A DNA stretch of 64,000 bases from Levilactobacillus bambusae. GTDB taxonomy: Bacteria > Bacillota > Bacilli > Lactobacillales > Lactobacillaceae. Position 1 is the stretch's first letter. Every line of letters starts with the position of its first letter. This document shows, piece after piece, positions 41,919 through 50,240 of this stretch. The notes beneath the pieces are model-generated. The model saw only the letters and a list, made by a program, of their open reading frames with translations, ran no database searches and was not told the DNA's origin. The translations under genes and the position numbers were made by a program. Location: assembly GCF_003124125.1 (NCBI RefSeq), contig NZ_QCXQ01000002.1, forward strand, positions 165,437-229,436, in the 5' to 3' direction.

Positions 41919-44063
41919 GTGAATCGCATTAAATACCTATGGAGTCAAACCAGCACCCGATTAGGATTTGTCACCCTACTAATCGGCATGTTTTGGTTAA
42001 AAACTCTTTTTGCCTACTTTATCGACTTTAATTTAGGGCTGGAAGACCCCCTCCAGTTTTTTATCGTCCTCATTAACCCCATTGCAACGACTGCATTAAT
42101 CATTGGGTTAGCCCTCTATATTAAACCGGCCCGGCTGTTCTATCCCATTAGTATTTTTTTGGATATTTTGAACACCGTCCTACTCTATCTTAACGTCATC
42201 TACTTCCGCGAATTCACCGACTTCATGACCGTTAGTACGATGCTCGGCTACGATAAGGTTAACCAGGGATTATCCGGAAGCTCAATCGCCCTCACTAACA
42301 TCCACGATATTTTTTACTGGCTTGACATTGTGATCGTACTCGTTTGTTTAGCCTTCCACTACATCCATATCGACCTCCGACCACTTAACTGGCGGGTGGG
42401 GGCAGCTTTTTCTTCCGCAGCCGTCCTGTTATTTATGACTAACTTAGGGATCGCCGAAATGAACCGCCCCCAGCTGTTAACCCGGATGTTTGACCGGACC
42501 TACCTTGTTAAATACCTCGGGTTAGACGCTTTCACCGTATACGACGGGATTCGTTCCCAGCATACGAATGAACTGCGGGCGACCGCTAAAAAGTCCGAGT
42601 TAACGAGTATTGAAGCTTTTACAGACAAGCACTATGCGAAACCGGATCCTAAACTCTACGGAATTGCCAAACATAAGAACGTTATCGTCATCCACTTGGA
42701 AAGCTTTCAGCAGTTCTTAATTGGCAAGAAGGTTAACGGCCAAGAAGTGACGCCGTTCTTAAACAAACTTTACCGGAGTCAGTCAACGTATTCGTTTGAT
42801 AACTTCTTCCATCAGGTGGGCCAGGGAAAAACGAGTGACGCAGAAAACATGTTAGAAACCAGTACGTACGGACTTCCCCAGGGATCGCTGTTCGCCTCCC
42901 TCGGATCGGACAACACCTTCCAGGCCGCGCCGGCCATTCTAAACCAACGCGCCGGCTATACGAGCGCCGTTTTCCATGGGAACGTTGCCAGTTTCTGGAA
43001 CCGGAATAACGTTTACAAAAACATGGGGTACCAGTACTTTTTTGATGCCAGCTACTACGATACCTCAGGTGACAAGGCGACCGGATACGGACTAAAGGAT
43101 AAGCTGCTGTTTAAAGATTCAGTATCCTACCTGCAGCGCCTGCAGCAGCCCTTCTACGTGAAGTACATTACGGTTTCCAATCACTTCCCCTATTCCTTAG
43201 ATTCTGAGGATACCAGCTTTAAAACGACGGATACGGGCGATTCTACGGTTGATAATTACTTCCAAACCGCTCACTACCTGGATCAATCCGTTCAAGAATT
43301 TTATCAGTACCTCAATAAATCCGGGTTAGCCAAAAATTCCATTGTGATGCTCTACGGTGACCATTATGGAATTTCGGACTCCGAAAACAAGAGCCTAGCC
43401 AAGGCTCTAAACGTGGATCCTGATGATTGGACCGACTACGATAACGCCCAGTTACAGCGGGTTCCCCTCATGTTTAACATGCCCGGATATAAAAAGGGCC
43501 GGGTTGAACACCAGTACGGGGGAGAAATTGACGTTCTGCCAACCCTGCTGCACTTGCTAGGAATTAGTTCCAAACGTTACATTCAGTTTGGGACGGACCT
43601 CTTTTCAAAGCAGCACGATCAAGTCGTTGCCTTCCGCAATAAGGACTGGGTTGATCCGGACTACACCTCTTTGTCCGGAACCATCTACAGCAATAAAACA
43701 AAGCAGGAAATTCACCCAAAGGGCAAGCAGGAAAAACAGATTAAGGCCGACCAAAAGAAGGTTAACACCGAGCTTAGCCTATCAGATTCACTAAACGAAA
43801 AGAATCTGCTGCGCTTCTACCACCCCAAGGGATTTAAGGCTGTCAACGCCGGCGACTACAATTACGCCAACGGTCTAGATAAGGCCATCGACATTGAGAA
43901 AAAGCTAGGGGTAAAATCAACCGACCTTTACACCGGTAACCGGGATCATACGACAACGAACTGGTATGAAACGGATGCCCCAGAAGTTGCCCATAAGAGT
44001 ACCAACTCTAACCGGATCAAAATTACCAATCCGGATGCCAATAGTGCTTCCAACCCAAATTAA
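41919..44063 (+). CDS. LTA synthase family protein (sulfatase fold)
   Basis: This 714-residue membrane enzyme has five N-terminal helices (1-190) and an extracytoplasmic sulfatase-like domain (about 240-610). The catalytic Thr305 lies in QGKTSDAEN, and further metal-site residues in LYGDHYG and FHGNVASFWNRN fit LtaS. It polymerises glycerol phosphate from phosphatidylglycerol onto the lipoteichoic acid anchor. The last 100 residues are a charged tail longer than in S. aureus LtaS. The GTG start at 41919 is nine bases after GGAG. Confidence 0.9.
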   Translation: MNRIKYLWSQTSTRLGFVTLLIGMFWLKTLFAYFIDFNLGLEDPLQFFIVLINPIATTALIIGLALYIKPARLFYPISIFLDILNTVLLYLNVIYFREFTDFMTVSTMLGYDKVNQGLSGSSIALTNIHDIFYWLDIVIVLVCLAFHYIHIDLRPLNWRVGAAFSSAAVLLFMTNLGIAEMNRPQLLTRMFDRTYLVKYLGLDAFTVYDGIRSQHTNELRATAKKSELTSIEAFTDKHYAKPDPKLYGIAKHKNVIVIHLESFQQFLIGKKVNGQEVTPFLNKLYRSQSTYSFDNFFHQVGQGKTSDAENMLETSTYGLPQGSLFASLGSDNTFQAAPAILNQRAGYTSAVFHGNVASFWNRNNVYKNMGYQYFFDASYYDTSGDKATGYGLKDKLLFKDSVSYLQRLQQPFYVKYITVSNHFPYSLDSEDTSFKTTDTGDSTVDNYFQTAHYLDQSVQEFYQYLNKSGLAKNSIVMLYGDHYGISDSENKSLAKALNVDPDDWTDYDNAQLQRVPLMFNMPGYKKGRVEHQYGGEIDVLPTLLHLLGISSKRYIQFGTDLFSKQHDQVVAFRNKDWVDPDYTSLSGTIYSNKTKQEIHPKGKQEKQIKADQKKVNTELSLSDSLNEKNLLRFYHPKGFKAVNAGDYNYANGLDKAIDIEKKLGVKSTDLYTGNRDHTTTNWYETDAPEVAHKSTNSNRIKITNPDANSASNPN

Positions 44064-44097
44064 AAAGAACGATGGTGACATCCGTTTGTAAAACAAA

Positions 44098-44138
44098 GAA
44101 ACCCCCGATGTTGGAATTAGTCCAATACCGGGGGTTTC
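44098..44138. terminator. Bidirectional terminator
   Basis: The stem GAAACCCCCG / CGGGGGTTTC has an inner TTGGA/TCCAA pairing. It lies between the LtaS-type gene and the convergent FNR gene. Confidence 0.85.
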
Positions 44139-44185
44139 TTCACCATTGAATTTGGCGGCCGTTCTTTTGGCTGATAACATTTGGC

Positions 44186-45181
44186 CTATTGGCTTATCAT
44201 TGTACTGTGTAAGGGACTGCGCCGGTCAGGAAAGAACCGGTTCATAATGGCACTCACTGCGATTGGCGCCTCCCCAAAGGCGGTGGCAATTAATGCTTGC
44301 TTGCCTTCATAGTTGACGCCATCCCCAATTGCATAAATTCCCGGTTGATTCGTCGCCATCGTTCGATCAACGGCCAGTAAGCGCCGATCTTCCTCGAATT
44401 TCACCTGCCAATCAGCCATCACCCGATTATCTGACGTGAACCCGTAACTGACTAAGAGGTCATCCACCACTTCATCGTGCAATTCATTCTCCGTTTTAAC
44501 CCGTTTTAGAGTTACGGAGATTTGATTATCCGGCGTCTCCGAAAGGGCCTTGATTAAAAACGGGGTTTCCACCGTTACCGTAGAAGCGTCCAGCACGTCG
44601 ACGCTATGTTCTAAGGCCCGAAACTGGTCGCGCCGGTGAATTAAAGTCACGTGCTGGGCGACTTCATTTAGCATCAGGGCTTGATCAATGGCAGCATCCC
44701 CACCCCCGGCAACCATGACGTGGTGCCCCTTAAAGTGAGCTAAGTCGGCTGCCGTGTAAAATAGGTGCGTTCCTTCAACTGCATCAGCCCCATCAACCGT
44801 TAATTTCCGCGGGGTAAAAGCGCCGTTTCCGGTCGCAATTATCACCGTCTTGGTCCACGATTGTCGGCCGCCAGCCGTTATGAGGTAGCCGCCATCTTGG
44901 GGTTTAAGGTCTGTCACGGGGGACTTAGTATAAATATCCGTCTCAAAATCCGCCAGCTGTTCCTTCAGCCGTTGAACCAGATCACGCCCCTTAATATGGG
45001 AAAATCCCGCAACATCTAAAATTTTTTTTTCGGGGTAGAGGGCGTTAACTTGCCCGCCTAAATCCTCTAAACTTTCCAATAGCTGGGTTTTTGCGTTCCG
45101 CATTCCAGCATAGAACGCCGCAAACATTCCCGCTGGGCCACCCCCTACGATGGTGATATCATACTTGGTTAATTCTGTCAT
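44186..45181 (-). CDS. Ferredoxin-NADP reductase, thioredoxin-reductase type
   Basis: This 331-residue FAD/NAD(P)H enzyme is of the YumC type. The FAD motif TIVGGGPAGMFAAFYAG and the NADPH motif VMVAGGGDAAIDQALML are present. The thioredoxin reductase CxxC after the second motif is absent, which is the mark of this ferredoxin/flavodoxin reductase group. The C-terminal FAD segment is GIYAIGDGVNYEGKQALIAT. It supplies or withdraws electrons from ferredoxin- or flavodoxin-dependent reactions. It is a single gene. Confidence 0.9.
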   Translation of the reverse strand: MTELTKYDITIVGGGPAGMFAAFYAGMRNAKTQLLESLEDLGGQVNALYPEKKILDVAGFSHIKGRDLVQRLKEQLADFETDIYTKSPVTDLKPQDGGYLITAGGRQSWTKTVIIATGNGAFTPRKLTVDGADAVEGTHLFYTAADLAHFKGHHVMVAGGGDAAIDQALMLNEVAQHVTLIHRRDQFRALEHSVDVLDASTVTVETPFLIKALSETPDNQISVTLKRVKTENELHDEVVDDLLVSYGFTSDNRVMADWQVKFEEDRRLLAVDRTMATNQPGIYAIGDGVNYEGKQALIATAFGEAPIAVSAIMNRFFPDRRSPLHSTMISQ

Positions 45182-45362
45182 TAGTTATCAGCCTCACTTC
45201 ATTACTTTCCTGGTTGAACCGGTTGGCCCTCACGCATCTCCGGCCAACTCAGCCAAAGAGTGTCTCACATCCGCCGACTCTCGGGCTAACGATGCTGATC
45301 ATGCACTCTATCAGCTATATCGTCACCCGTTTCAACACTTTTTTCCATCATACTCCCACAGC

Positions 45363-45404
45363 CAAAAAAGAACCACACCGAACTTAATGGGTTCGGTGTG
45401 GTTC
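45363..45404 (-). terminator. Terminator of the HAD operon
   Basis: GAACCACACCGAAC (45370-45383) pairs perfectly with GTTCGGTGTGGTTC (45391-45404). A T-run follows on the minus strand. Confidence 0.88.
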
Positions 45405-45410
45405 AATTAA

Positions 45411-46229
45411 TTACCGGTCTAAAATATCAGGAAACGCCTTTTTTAAGTACTTCGCAATCCCATCATGATTATTATCGAACGTCGTCATATCATCGGCGGC
45501 GGCCTTGACCTGATCGGTTCCGTTAACCATGGCGACCCCGTCGCCAGCGGCTTCAATCATTCCCAAATCATTTTCGGCATCCCCAAAGGTCATTAGGTTA
45601 GCAAACGTTAAATCAAAGTGGTCAAGCAGCTGCTCCAACCCGACAGCCTTGTCCATGCCGTCAGCTAAGAATTCCATGATCTTAGGCTGCGACCGTACGA
45701 TGTGGTAGTGCTTATGCATGTCAGGAGTTAACCGGTCTGCCACCTCATCCAAAACTTCCTGATTAGTTGACATAACGGCTTTACTATAATCCTGATCCGG
45801 CAGGTTTTCAAAGTCCGTTGGGACAAAATCCATGGGCGCCTTGAGCATCTGTTGATATTGAGACGGCGTTAAATCAGCGATCGGATAAACCTGCTCAAAA
45901 TCAAGCACGTCGAGCGGATTCCCATTTTGTTTGGCAAAATCATAGAGGGGCTGAAGGTCAGTCTTACTCATCCCAGACCGGGCTAAAACGTCCTTGGTCG
46001 TGTTCTGAATGACTAGTGCCCCGTTAAAGGTAATGGTGTAATCATCATCATTCGTTAATTGTAATTGTTCGATGTACTTCCAAATGGCATTGATTGGCCG
46101 ACCCGTACATAAAACAATTTTTTTACCCGCTTCATGCAGCTTAATGAGTGCCTCCGCGGTCTTCGGTGAGATTTGTTTGTCCGTTGTTAAGAGTGTTTCA
46201 TCTAAATCTAACGCAATCATCTCAATCAT
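45411..46229 (-). CDS. Cof-type HAD sugar-phosphatase family protein
   Basis: This 272-residue HAD phosphatase of subclass IIB has motif I ALDLDETLLTTD (nucleophile and acid Asp), motif II LCTGRP, a Cof cap domain and motif IV TFGDAENDLGMIEAAG. Such enzymes dephosphorylate sugar phosphates, FMN or PLP with wide specificity. It is the last of four minus-strand genes (45411-49208) that look like one operon whose first gene is another Cof-type HAD protein. The SD GGAGG is clear. Confidence 0.88.
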   Translation of the reverse strand: MIEMIALDLDETLLTTDKQISPKTAEALIKLHEAGKKIVLCTGRPINAIWKYIEQLQLTNDDDYTITFNGALVIQNTTKDVLARSGMSKTDLQPLYDFAKQNGNPLDVLDFEQVYPIADLTPSQYQQMLKAPMDFVPTDFENLPDQDYSKAVMSTNQEVLDEVADRLTPDMHKHYHIVRSQPKIMEFLADGMDKAVGLEQLLDHFDLTFANLMTFGDAENDLGMIEAAGDGVAMVNGTDQVKAAADDMTTFDNNHDGIAKYLKKAFPDILDR

Positions 46230-46284
46230 GATTATTCCTCCAATTTGCTTACCCGTTTATTTTACTCTTTCAGAATTCGTCTGA

Positions 46285-47127
46285 CTAGTTTGGTTTAGAA
46301 CTCGACTTTGGTTTGCCCGTCAGCAAATACTGCTCCATTAGCTTAATGATTTGCGGATTTTCGGGGAGGTCAGCGTGATTAGACGTTGATCCCGTTACCG
46401 TAATCTCCGTGTAGTGTTTGACAGAACCTTGAAATACATTACGGCCGAGTGCCACACTGCTATCGGGCACAATCCCGTCACTCTTCAGGGAGGTCCCCCC
46501 CGCAACGGAATAAACCGTAAGCGAGGACGGCAAGTAAAGCCGCTGCTTATAAAGCGTGTTATACATCCCGGTTTTAACGTTCCGGTCCTTTTCCTCCATG
46601 TTAAACGGTGATCCAATTGCCATTAACCGATCGGCCGTTACATTATACTTACTGAGGTTTTCCTCCATAAATAGCGTCAGAATCAGTCCGCCATTTGAAT
46701 GGCCCAACGCCGAAAAATGGTTGAATTGGTAAACTGACTGAAGTCGTTTGAACGCAATATTAAACCATTTAGCCTGCTGATAAATATTTTGTTCCCCGTC
46801 GGCACTATTCTCAAAGCCCACCACAATGATGGGTTGAGGATCTCGAGCCCGAATTTTCCCCGAAAACTTCAGCTGCCCGTCGGTTTTAACGAGGACCCGC
46901 AGCAAGCTGTGCTTCACGGTAGTTTTCTTATTCAATTCAGTGACTAACCCGTCGTACCGGTTCGGAGTCGCACTGGATCCTGGAACCATAATCAACGGTG
47001 CCATATAGGTCTTTTTACTCGTCTTAAAGGCCTCCGTCTGCTTAGACAGAGTTAGATAACCCGGCAAAAAAAGGAGGACGCAAAGGCCAAACAGGAGGAG
47101 CCACCAACCGTAACGTTTCTTAATCAT
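46285..47127 (-). CDS. DUF915-type extracytoplasmic alpha/beta hydrolase
   Basis: This 280-residue protein has an N-terminal membrane anchor (GWWLLLFGLCVLLFLPGYL) and an outward-facing alpha/beta hydrolase domain of the DUF915 type. The nucleophile is in ALGHSNGGLIL; MVPGSSATPNRYDGLV forms the oxyanion region, and His of SNHADLPENPQI is probably the catalytic base. Its ATG overlaps the stop of the EIIC-like gene by four bases, so the two are coupled. The natural ester or lipid substrate is unknown. Confidence 0.82.
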   Translation of the reverse strand: MIKKRYGWWLLLFGLCVLLFLPGYLTLSKQTEAFKTSKKTYMAPLIMVPGSSATPNRYDGLVTELNKKTTVKHSLLRVLVKTDGQLKFSGKIRARDPQPIIVVGFENSADGEQNIYQQAKWFNIAFKRLQSVYQFNHFSALGHSNGGLILTLFMEENLSKYNVTADRLMAIGSPFNMEEKDRNVKTGMYNTLYKQRLYLPSSLTVYSVAGGTSLKSDGIVPDSSVALGRNVFQGSVKHYTEITVTGSTSNHADLPENPQIIKLMEQYLLTGKPKSSSKPN

Positions 47128-48395
47128 TCGCTTCGCCTCTCTTCAATCCGCCCTTGAAGCCGTGCGTTCCACTTAACGAACGGGTAATAAATCGCCACGG
47201 AAACTAAAAGGCAAATCAATCCCACAATTAGCCCGCTAAGGTGACCGCCGGAGCCAAAGAACCCTTGAAACGGACCGGGAATCGCATTGTATAATGGATA
47301 AACCACCGGAACTAACCACCCCAGTTTTAACAGTCCAAAGGCGATTCCAATGCTAGCCAGAGGCGCCAGTAAGAACGGAATTCCATAGACCGGATTCAAC
47401 ACAACGGGGATCCCCACTAACAGGGGCAAGTTTAAGTTTCCTAACCCGGGAACTAAACTTAACCAGGTGATCCGGCGCTCGTGGTGATCATCTGAGGCCA
47501 GCAAAATGGCAATAATTAACCCCAGTGTCATTCCGGGTCCCCCAAAAGTCGCAAAGGTATCGACAACCGTATGAAACGTGACGGGATATGGCAAATTTTT
47601 CAAAGAATCGTGCGTGATAACGTAGGCGAAATTTTCTAAGGAACTGACCACGTCATTGTTATTGATGGCTAACGGGCCGTTAAGTCCAATCAACCAATAA
47701 AAACCATTCAGTAAACTCTCCCCCAGCATGGCCAAAAGTTTCGTGGTTGACTGAAAGGGATAGGTTAAAAACCGGTAAAAGACGTTTACCAATCCGGTAG
47801 TCACAAACTCCCGTACTAGCAACCCGATCCCCGCGAATAAAATGACCATCCCAAGGGCCCATCCCCGAATGGTATTTTGGGTGGTAATCGAGTCCGTACG
47901 GTGATTAGCCAGACGTATGATCCAACCCACAAAGTAACCAACCATTACCGCTAAAAAGAGTCCTTTATACCCAAGCGATGCCCCATAGAAAGTCGCATTC
48001 GAACCAGATAGCGAACTCGTATTGAGCATTAAATAACCGGCTACAGCGGTAATTCCAACCCACCGTTTATGATCACCCGAAAACCGGGAAACCCACTCTG
48101 CTGTTACGTAACAACCCATGATTGCAATTAAGTGGGCGGGAATTTGTTGTAACAGTTGAAAAAACGTCCGCCACACCGAAAGTCCGGGCAGCCAATTTTT
48201 CACTCCAAGCGTTTGGTAGTAGTATCCGTTTGACGTTAAGCATCCCTTAACCACTAATTCCGCCATGGCACTTAGCCACACGAGCGGAAAAATGACCGTT
48301 AGGATCCGTTTCAACAGGAAGTATGTATCGCTGCTTAACCAATCGACTAACCCGTTTTCAATTAATCCCCAGAACTGTTTCATCTCCGTTTGCAC
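47124..48395 (-). CDS. EIIC-like membrane protein with altered active-site positions
   Basis: This 423-residue protein, about ten helices, has the fold signatures of lactose/cellobiose PTS EIIC proteins: FATFGGPGMTLGL, the NINEP-like NLNLPLLVGIPVVLNPVYG and IPFLLAPL. Two functional positions differ. The His in the family's G(I)HG motif is Asn239 (WLIGLNG), and the Glu of NEP is Leu323 (NLNLP). No EIIA or EIIB lies nearby. It probably does not phosphorylate sugar and may act as a facilitator, flippase or sensor with the coupled hydrolase. The GTG start has AGGA five bases before it. Confidence 0.75.
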   Translation of the reverse strand: MQTEMKQFWGLIENGLVDWLSSDTYFLLKRILTVIFPLVWLSAMAELVVKGCLTSNGYYYQTLGVKNWLPGLSVWRTFFQLLQQIPAHLIAIMGCYVTAEWVSRFSGDHKRWVGITAVAGYLMLNTSSLSGSNATFYGASLGYKGLFLAVMVGYFVGWIIRLANHRTDSITTQNTIRGWALGMVILFAGIGLLVREFVTTGLVNVFYRFLTYPFQSTTKLLAMLGESLLNGFYWLIGLNGPLAINNNDVVSSLENFAYVITHDSLKNLPYPVTFHTVVDTFATFGGPGMTLGLIIAILLASDDHHERRITWLSLVPGLGNLNLPLLVGIPVVLNPVYGIPFLLAPLASIGIAFGLLKLGWLVPVVYPLYNAIPGPFQGFFGSGGHLSGLIVGLICLLVSVAIYYPFVKWNARLQGRIEERRSE

Positions 48396-48407
48396 TCTTT
48401 TCCTAAC

Positions 48408-49208
48408 CTAATACATTAACCGCAGCGCCGTTTTTAAGACTGAATCGTCGTTATTAGAAGTTAACAGAATCTCCGAAGCCGCCCGTTTCGCCGCATCAGA
48501 GGCGTTCTCAACGGCAATACCAGTTCCCGCCAGTTCAAGCAGGGGAACGTCATTTCCAGCATCTCCAAATGCCAACACCTCGGTGGGTTCAATCTGCCAC
48601 TGATCCATGAGGTGCGAAACAGCAGACGCCTTTGAGATTCCGGCTAGCAAGACATCCATTCCCCCTAATCCACTGGGAGTTGCTACGAGCCGGCCCTTAA
48701 ATTCGCGGTTAAAGGCGTCTGCGTAATCATTAACATCATCCTGCAGCCAAGTTAAGTCCAATTTTAAAATGGGTTCCGGAATCTCCGTCCAATCGTTGAC
48801 ATGCGTTAAATTCTCGTAGTAATACTGGGAAGCCTTAAACCGGTCACCGTCCTTTGGCAATTTGGTGTAGGCCCGGTTAGCTCCCGCCAAGATCACGTAT
48901 GGTTCCGCTAGCTGATCCGTGGTTTCAATCCACGTCACTGCCTCCTGCCACAAAGAATCCGGAATGGGAAAACTGCGTCTAACTTCATCATCCTGAACAA
49001 TAATTGCCCCATTTTCGGCGACGGTCGTAAGCGTTGGGTAACGTTTAAATAACTTCTTAACGTGGGAAACGGGGTCGCCGGTTGCCACAACAAAGTGCCC
49101 ATCAGCATCCGCTAGCTGTGCGACCAATAAATCCATTAATTCCACATTAAATTCACCATCGTCACGTAACAATGTTCCATCTAAATCTGTTGCGATCAAT
49201 TTGATCAT
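48408..49208 (-). CDS. Cof-type HAD phosphatase family protein
   Basis: This 266-residue HAD IIB protein has motif I IATDLDGTLLRDD, motif II VATGDP, the Cof cap and motif IV AFGDAGNDVPLLELAG. It heads the operon and is followed after 12 bases by the EIIC-like gene. The ATG at 49208 was chosen because of GAGGAGG ten bases upstream; an open frame extends 27 bases further without an SD. Substrate is unknown. A match with the 45411 protein suggests related phosphosugar chemistry, an inference. Confidence 0.87.
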   Translation of the reverse strand: MIKLIATDLDGTLLRDDGEFNVELMDLLVAQLADADGHFVVATGDPVSHVKKLFKRYPTLTTVAENGAIIVQDDEVRRSFPIPDSLWQEAVTWIETTDQLAEPYVILAGANRAYTKLPKDGDRFKASQYYYENLTHVNDWTEIPEPILKLDLTWLQDDVNDYADAFNREFKGRLVATPSGLGGMDVLLAGISKASAVSHLMDQWQIEPTEVLAFGDAGNDVPLLELAGTGIAVENASDAAKRAASEILLTSNNDDSVLKTALRLMY

Positions 49209-49406
49209 GGTCCGTTTTCCTCCTCGGATCGACATCTTAACTCGATTATAGCAGGTCTAAATCAAAAGATGTTGTTGCAACGATTATAAATCAGAAGCTG
49301 CTAACGTCCCAAAACAAGTTGGATTATCGGTTTCCGTCAACGTGTAGTGAAGAGTTCCATCCCCTGCGATATTCGGCGGTGAGTTTTGCGCTTCTTTAAA
49401 TTTTTC

Positions 49407-49435
49407 TTTACAGTCAGAGTTTAATCGGTTAATCT
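49407..49435 (+). promoter_or_regulatory. Promoter of the thiamine operon
   Basis: TTTACA (49407-49412), a 17-base spacer and TAATCT (49430-49435) lie just upstream of the TPP aptamer. Confidence 0.6.
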
Positions 49436-49450
49436 ATGGGTATCGAAATT

Positions 49451-49517
49451 ATCTGGGGTGCCATTTGGCTGAGATCAAACCCATTGAACCTGATCTGGTT
49501 AATACCAGCGAAGGGAG
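49451..49517 (+). promoter_or_regulatory. TPP (THI-box) riboswitch aptamer
   Basis: The conserved THI-box elements occur in order: GGGGTGCC, GGCTGAGA, ACCC, then TTGAACCTGATCTGGTTAAT, ACCAGCGAAGGGA. Thiamine pyrophosphate binding would favour the terminator at 49549-49577 and switch off ykoEDC-tenA. Of the 428 bases between the HAD and ykoE genes, nothing else but the promoter was found in the first 200. Confidence 0.95.
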
Positions 49518-49548
49518 ATGCGATCACATCATAACCTGCTATGGACAG

Positions 49549-49577
49549 GACCCCACTGGATAAGTGGGGTCTTTTTT
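49549..49577 (+). terminator. TPP riboswitch expression-platform terminator
   Basis: GACCCCAC (49549-49556) pairs with GTGGGGTC (49564-49571) and is followed by six T, 60 bases before the ykoE start. Confidence 0.88.
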
Positions 49578-49636
49578 CGTGCATTTAGCGGGGCGTACAC
49601 TAGCCGTTTCGAAAAAATTTTTTTGGAGGCTTTACC

Positions 49637-50218
49637 ATGTCACATTCAAGTTCATGGCATCTTCGTTCCATCATTTTATTAGCACTCATTAGTTTATTCT
49701 TCGGGGTTATTTTTTGGGTAATTAGTCCCCTGTATGATGTCTTAACGGCAATCTTAACCCCCATGGGGCTCGCCCCATTTGCCAATGAAATTCTCATTGG
49801 GGTGTGGTGCATGGCGGGTCCCGTAGCGGGATACCTGTTAAGAATCCCTGTCGCCGCCTTTCTTGGTGAATTTATTGGGGCCGCCGTTGAAATGCTACTC
49901 GGCAGTCAGTGGGGCGCCAGTGATTTAATTGCGGGCGCCATTCAAGGGGTTGGCTCAGAACTGGGGTTCACCCTAACTGGTTACAAACGGTATAACTGGG
50001 GCACGCTATTATTAAGTGCCGTAACCGTTACCCTTGTCACCTTTGGCTGGGACATGATCAAAAATGGTTATGGATCCTACCATCTGCCCCTATTGTTAGG
50101 TCTGCTAGCCGTCCGATTTTTATCTAACTTTTTCTTTGGCGGCGTACTAACAAAGGCAATCGTTAACCTTCTCGACCGGGCCCACGTCCTGGGAACCGGA
50201 GCAACACCCCAAAATTAA
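49637..50218 (+). CDS. ykoE: Thiamine/HMP ECF transporter substrate component YkoE
   Basis: This 193-residue membrane protein has about five or six helices. It matches YkoE, the substrate-binding S component for thiamine or its pyrimidine precursor. Landmarks are ISPLYDVLTAI, the acidic AAFLGEFIGAAVEMLLGSQWG and LIAGAIQGVGSELGF. It lies behind a TPP riboswitch and ahead of genes for the ATPase pair and the transmembrane coupler, which supports the assignment. SD GGAGG is present. Confidence 0.92.
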   Translation: MSHSSSWHLRSIILLALISLFFGVIFWVISPLYDVLTAILTPMGLAPFANEILIGVWCMAGPVAGYLLRIPVAAFLGEFIGAAVEMLLGSQWGASDLIAGAIQGVGSELGFTLTGYKRYNWGTLLLSAVTVTLVTFGWDMIKNGYGSYHLPLLLGLLAVRFLSNFFFGGVLTKAIVNLLDRAHVLGTGATPQN

Positions 50219-50240
50219 CTGATGAGAAAGGATGGTTAAC

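Noticed and set aside
47124-48395. A regular sugar PTS permease.
   Set aside because: The two active-site positions are substituted and there are no EIIA or EIIB genes in the neighbourhood.
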